This document shows, one piece after another, positions 42,465 to 42,660 of a DNA stretch of 42,660 nt. Origin of the DNA: Bacteroidota bacterium (GTDB lineage: Bacteria > Bacteroidota > JABWAT01); NCBI GenBank assembly GCA_017303995.1, contig JAFLBE010000037.1, positions 1 through 42,660 on the forward strand, given 5' to 3'. The position numbers and the translations under genes are program-made. The number at the start of each line of letters is the position of its first letter. The first letter of the stretch is position 1. The notes beneath the pieces are model-generated. The model ran no database searches. It saw only the letters and a list, made by a program, of their open reading frames with translations, and was not told the DNA's origin.

Positions 42465-42494
42465 TCGGTTCGGTTTGTGGTGTTTATTTGCAGG

Positions 42495-42526
42495 AAAGTC
42501 CGCCATTCGGTGGACTTTTTTGTTTT
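42495..42526 (+). terminator. Intrinsic terminator of ahcY
   Basis: AAGTCCGCC-ATTC-GGTGGACTT with one G-T pair, followed by a T-run. Confidence 0.88.
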
Positions 42527-42543
42527 AGGGGAGTTTGCTAAAC

Positions 42544-42660
42544 CTATTTAATTAACATCATTTTTTTTGTTTCAATTATCTGATTGTTTACAACTAATTG
42601 GTAAAAATAAATTCCTGAAGTAAGACCATTCGATGAAAAAATTACAGATTGTTGTCCCTG
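42544..42660 (-). CDS. C-terminal fragment of a type IX secretion (Por) sorting-domain protein
   Basis: The minus strand at the right edge encodes 38 residues to a TAG stop, with no start in view. The end reads SSNGLTSGIYFYQLVVNNQ then TKKMMLIK, the typical last strand of a type A T9SS sorting domain (SGIYFYQL...KKM.L.K). The cargo identity is outside the window. It is too short to be called alone, but the motif is specific to the FCB group and identifies the host lineage. Confidence 0.85.
   Translation of the reverse strand, partial: QGQQSVIFSSNGLTSGIYFYQLVVNNQIIETKKMMLIK

Overview
The window reads as an ordinary chromosomal segment of a bacterium from the Bacteroidota/Chlorobiota/Ignavibacteria (FCB) side of the tree. 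The clearest lineage marker is a partial minus-strand gene at the right edge (42544-42660) whose C-terminus looks like a type IX secretion sorting tail. Carboxypeptidase-regulatory-like plus VWA architecture and abundant short palindromic intergenic repeats fit this. Many genes have clear GGAG or AAGGA ribosome binding sites, unlike typical Bacteroidia, so an Ignavibacteria-like or other deep FCB lineage is possible. This placement is inference. No tRNA, rRNA, CRISPR array, IS element or integrase gene was seen.

Layout. 1-7.1 kb: partial M19 dipeptidase, TylF-like methyltransferase, YihY/BrkB membrane protein, 3-methyladenine glycosylase overlapping a DinB-like protein, a small membrane protein, a WYL regulator and a Na+/H+ antiporter, ending in a strong bidirectional terminator. 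7.1-12.5 kb: HtrA/DegP protease and RecO (probable operon) behind a 36-bp tandem repeat, then a patatin-like lipase and a TrpB2-type tryptophan synthase beta chain. 12.7-21 kb: VWA protein, dienelactone hydrolase, two tandem POT peptide transporters, a nucleotide-sugar epimerase and a TauE/SafE permease, all on the minus strand. 21-24.3 kb: plus-strand quinone oxidoreductase followed by a compact redox/sulfur cluster (two thioredoxins, DUF302, FmdB zinc ribbon, small CPI-motif membrane protein, membrane rhodanese). 24.3-25.1 kb: a gene-free array of hairpin repeats in two copies. 25.2-32 kb: TPR histidine kinase, penicillin-acylase-family enzyme, DUF1905/YdeI protein, MarC protein and a deoxyhypusine-synthase-like enzyme. 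32-37 kb: duplicated lipoproteins, a second TSUP permease, a PCC/DUF296 protein and an acylating aldehyde dehydrogenase with a long C-terminal tail. 38.7-42.5 kb: nucleotidyltransferase, metK and ahcY (SAM synthesis and SAH recycling).

The standout feature is at 37064-38697. Two integron-type gene cassettes, each with its own attC site, sit between the aldehyde dehydrogenase and nucleotidyltransferase genes with no integrase gene in view. Cassette 1 encodes an SMR transporter of SugE/Gdx type and cassette 2 a class D (OXA-like) beta-lactamase with all family motifs. Each cassette starts with a sequence that is the exact reverse complement of the start of its own attC. The junctions fit insertion into a non-attI secondary site of G^AT type. 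Removing the insert leaves the flanking genes only 29 bp apart.

The intergenic regions also carry at least four repeat families: degenerate 7-bp-period tandem repeats at several loci, a bi-hairpin CCCCTCC/GGAGGGG element in about three copies, TCATCCCG/CGGGATGA hairpins, and CACAGAG-type elements flanking the DUF1905 gene.
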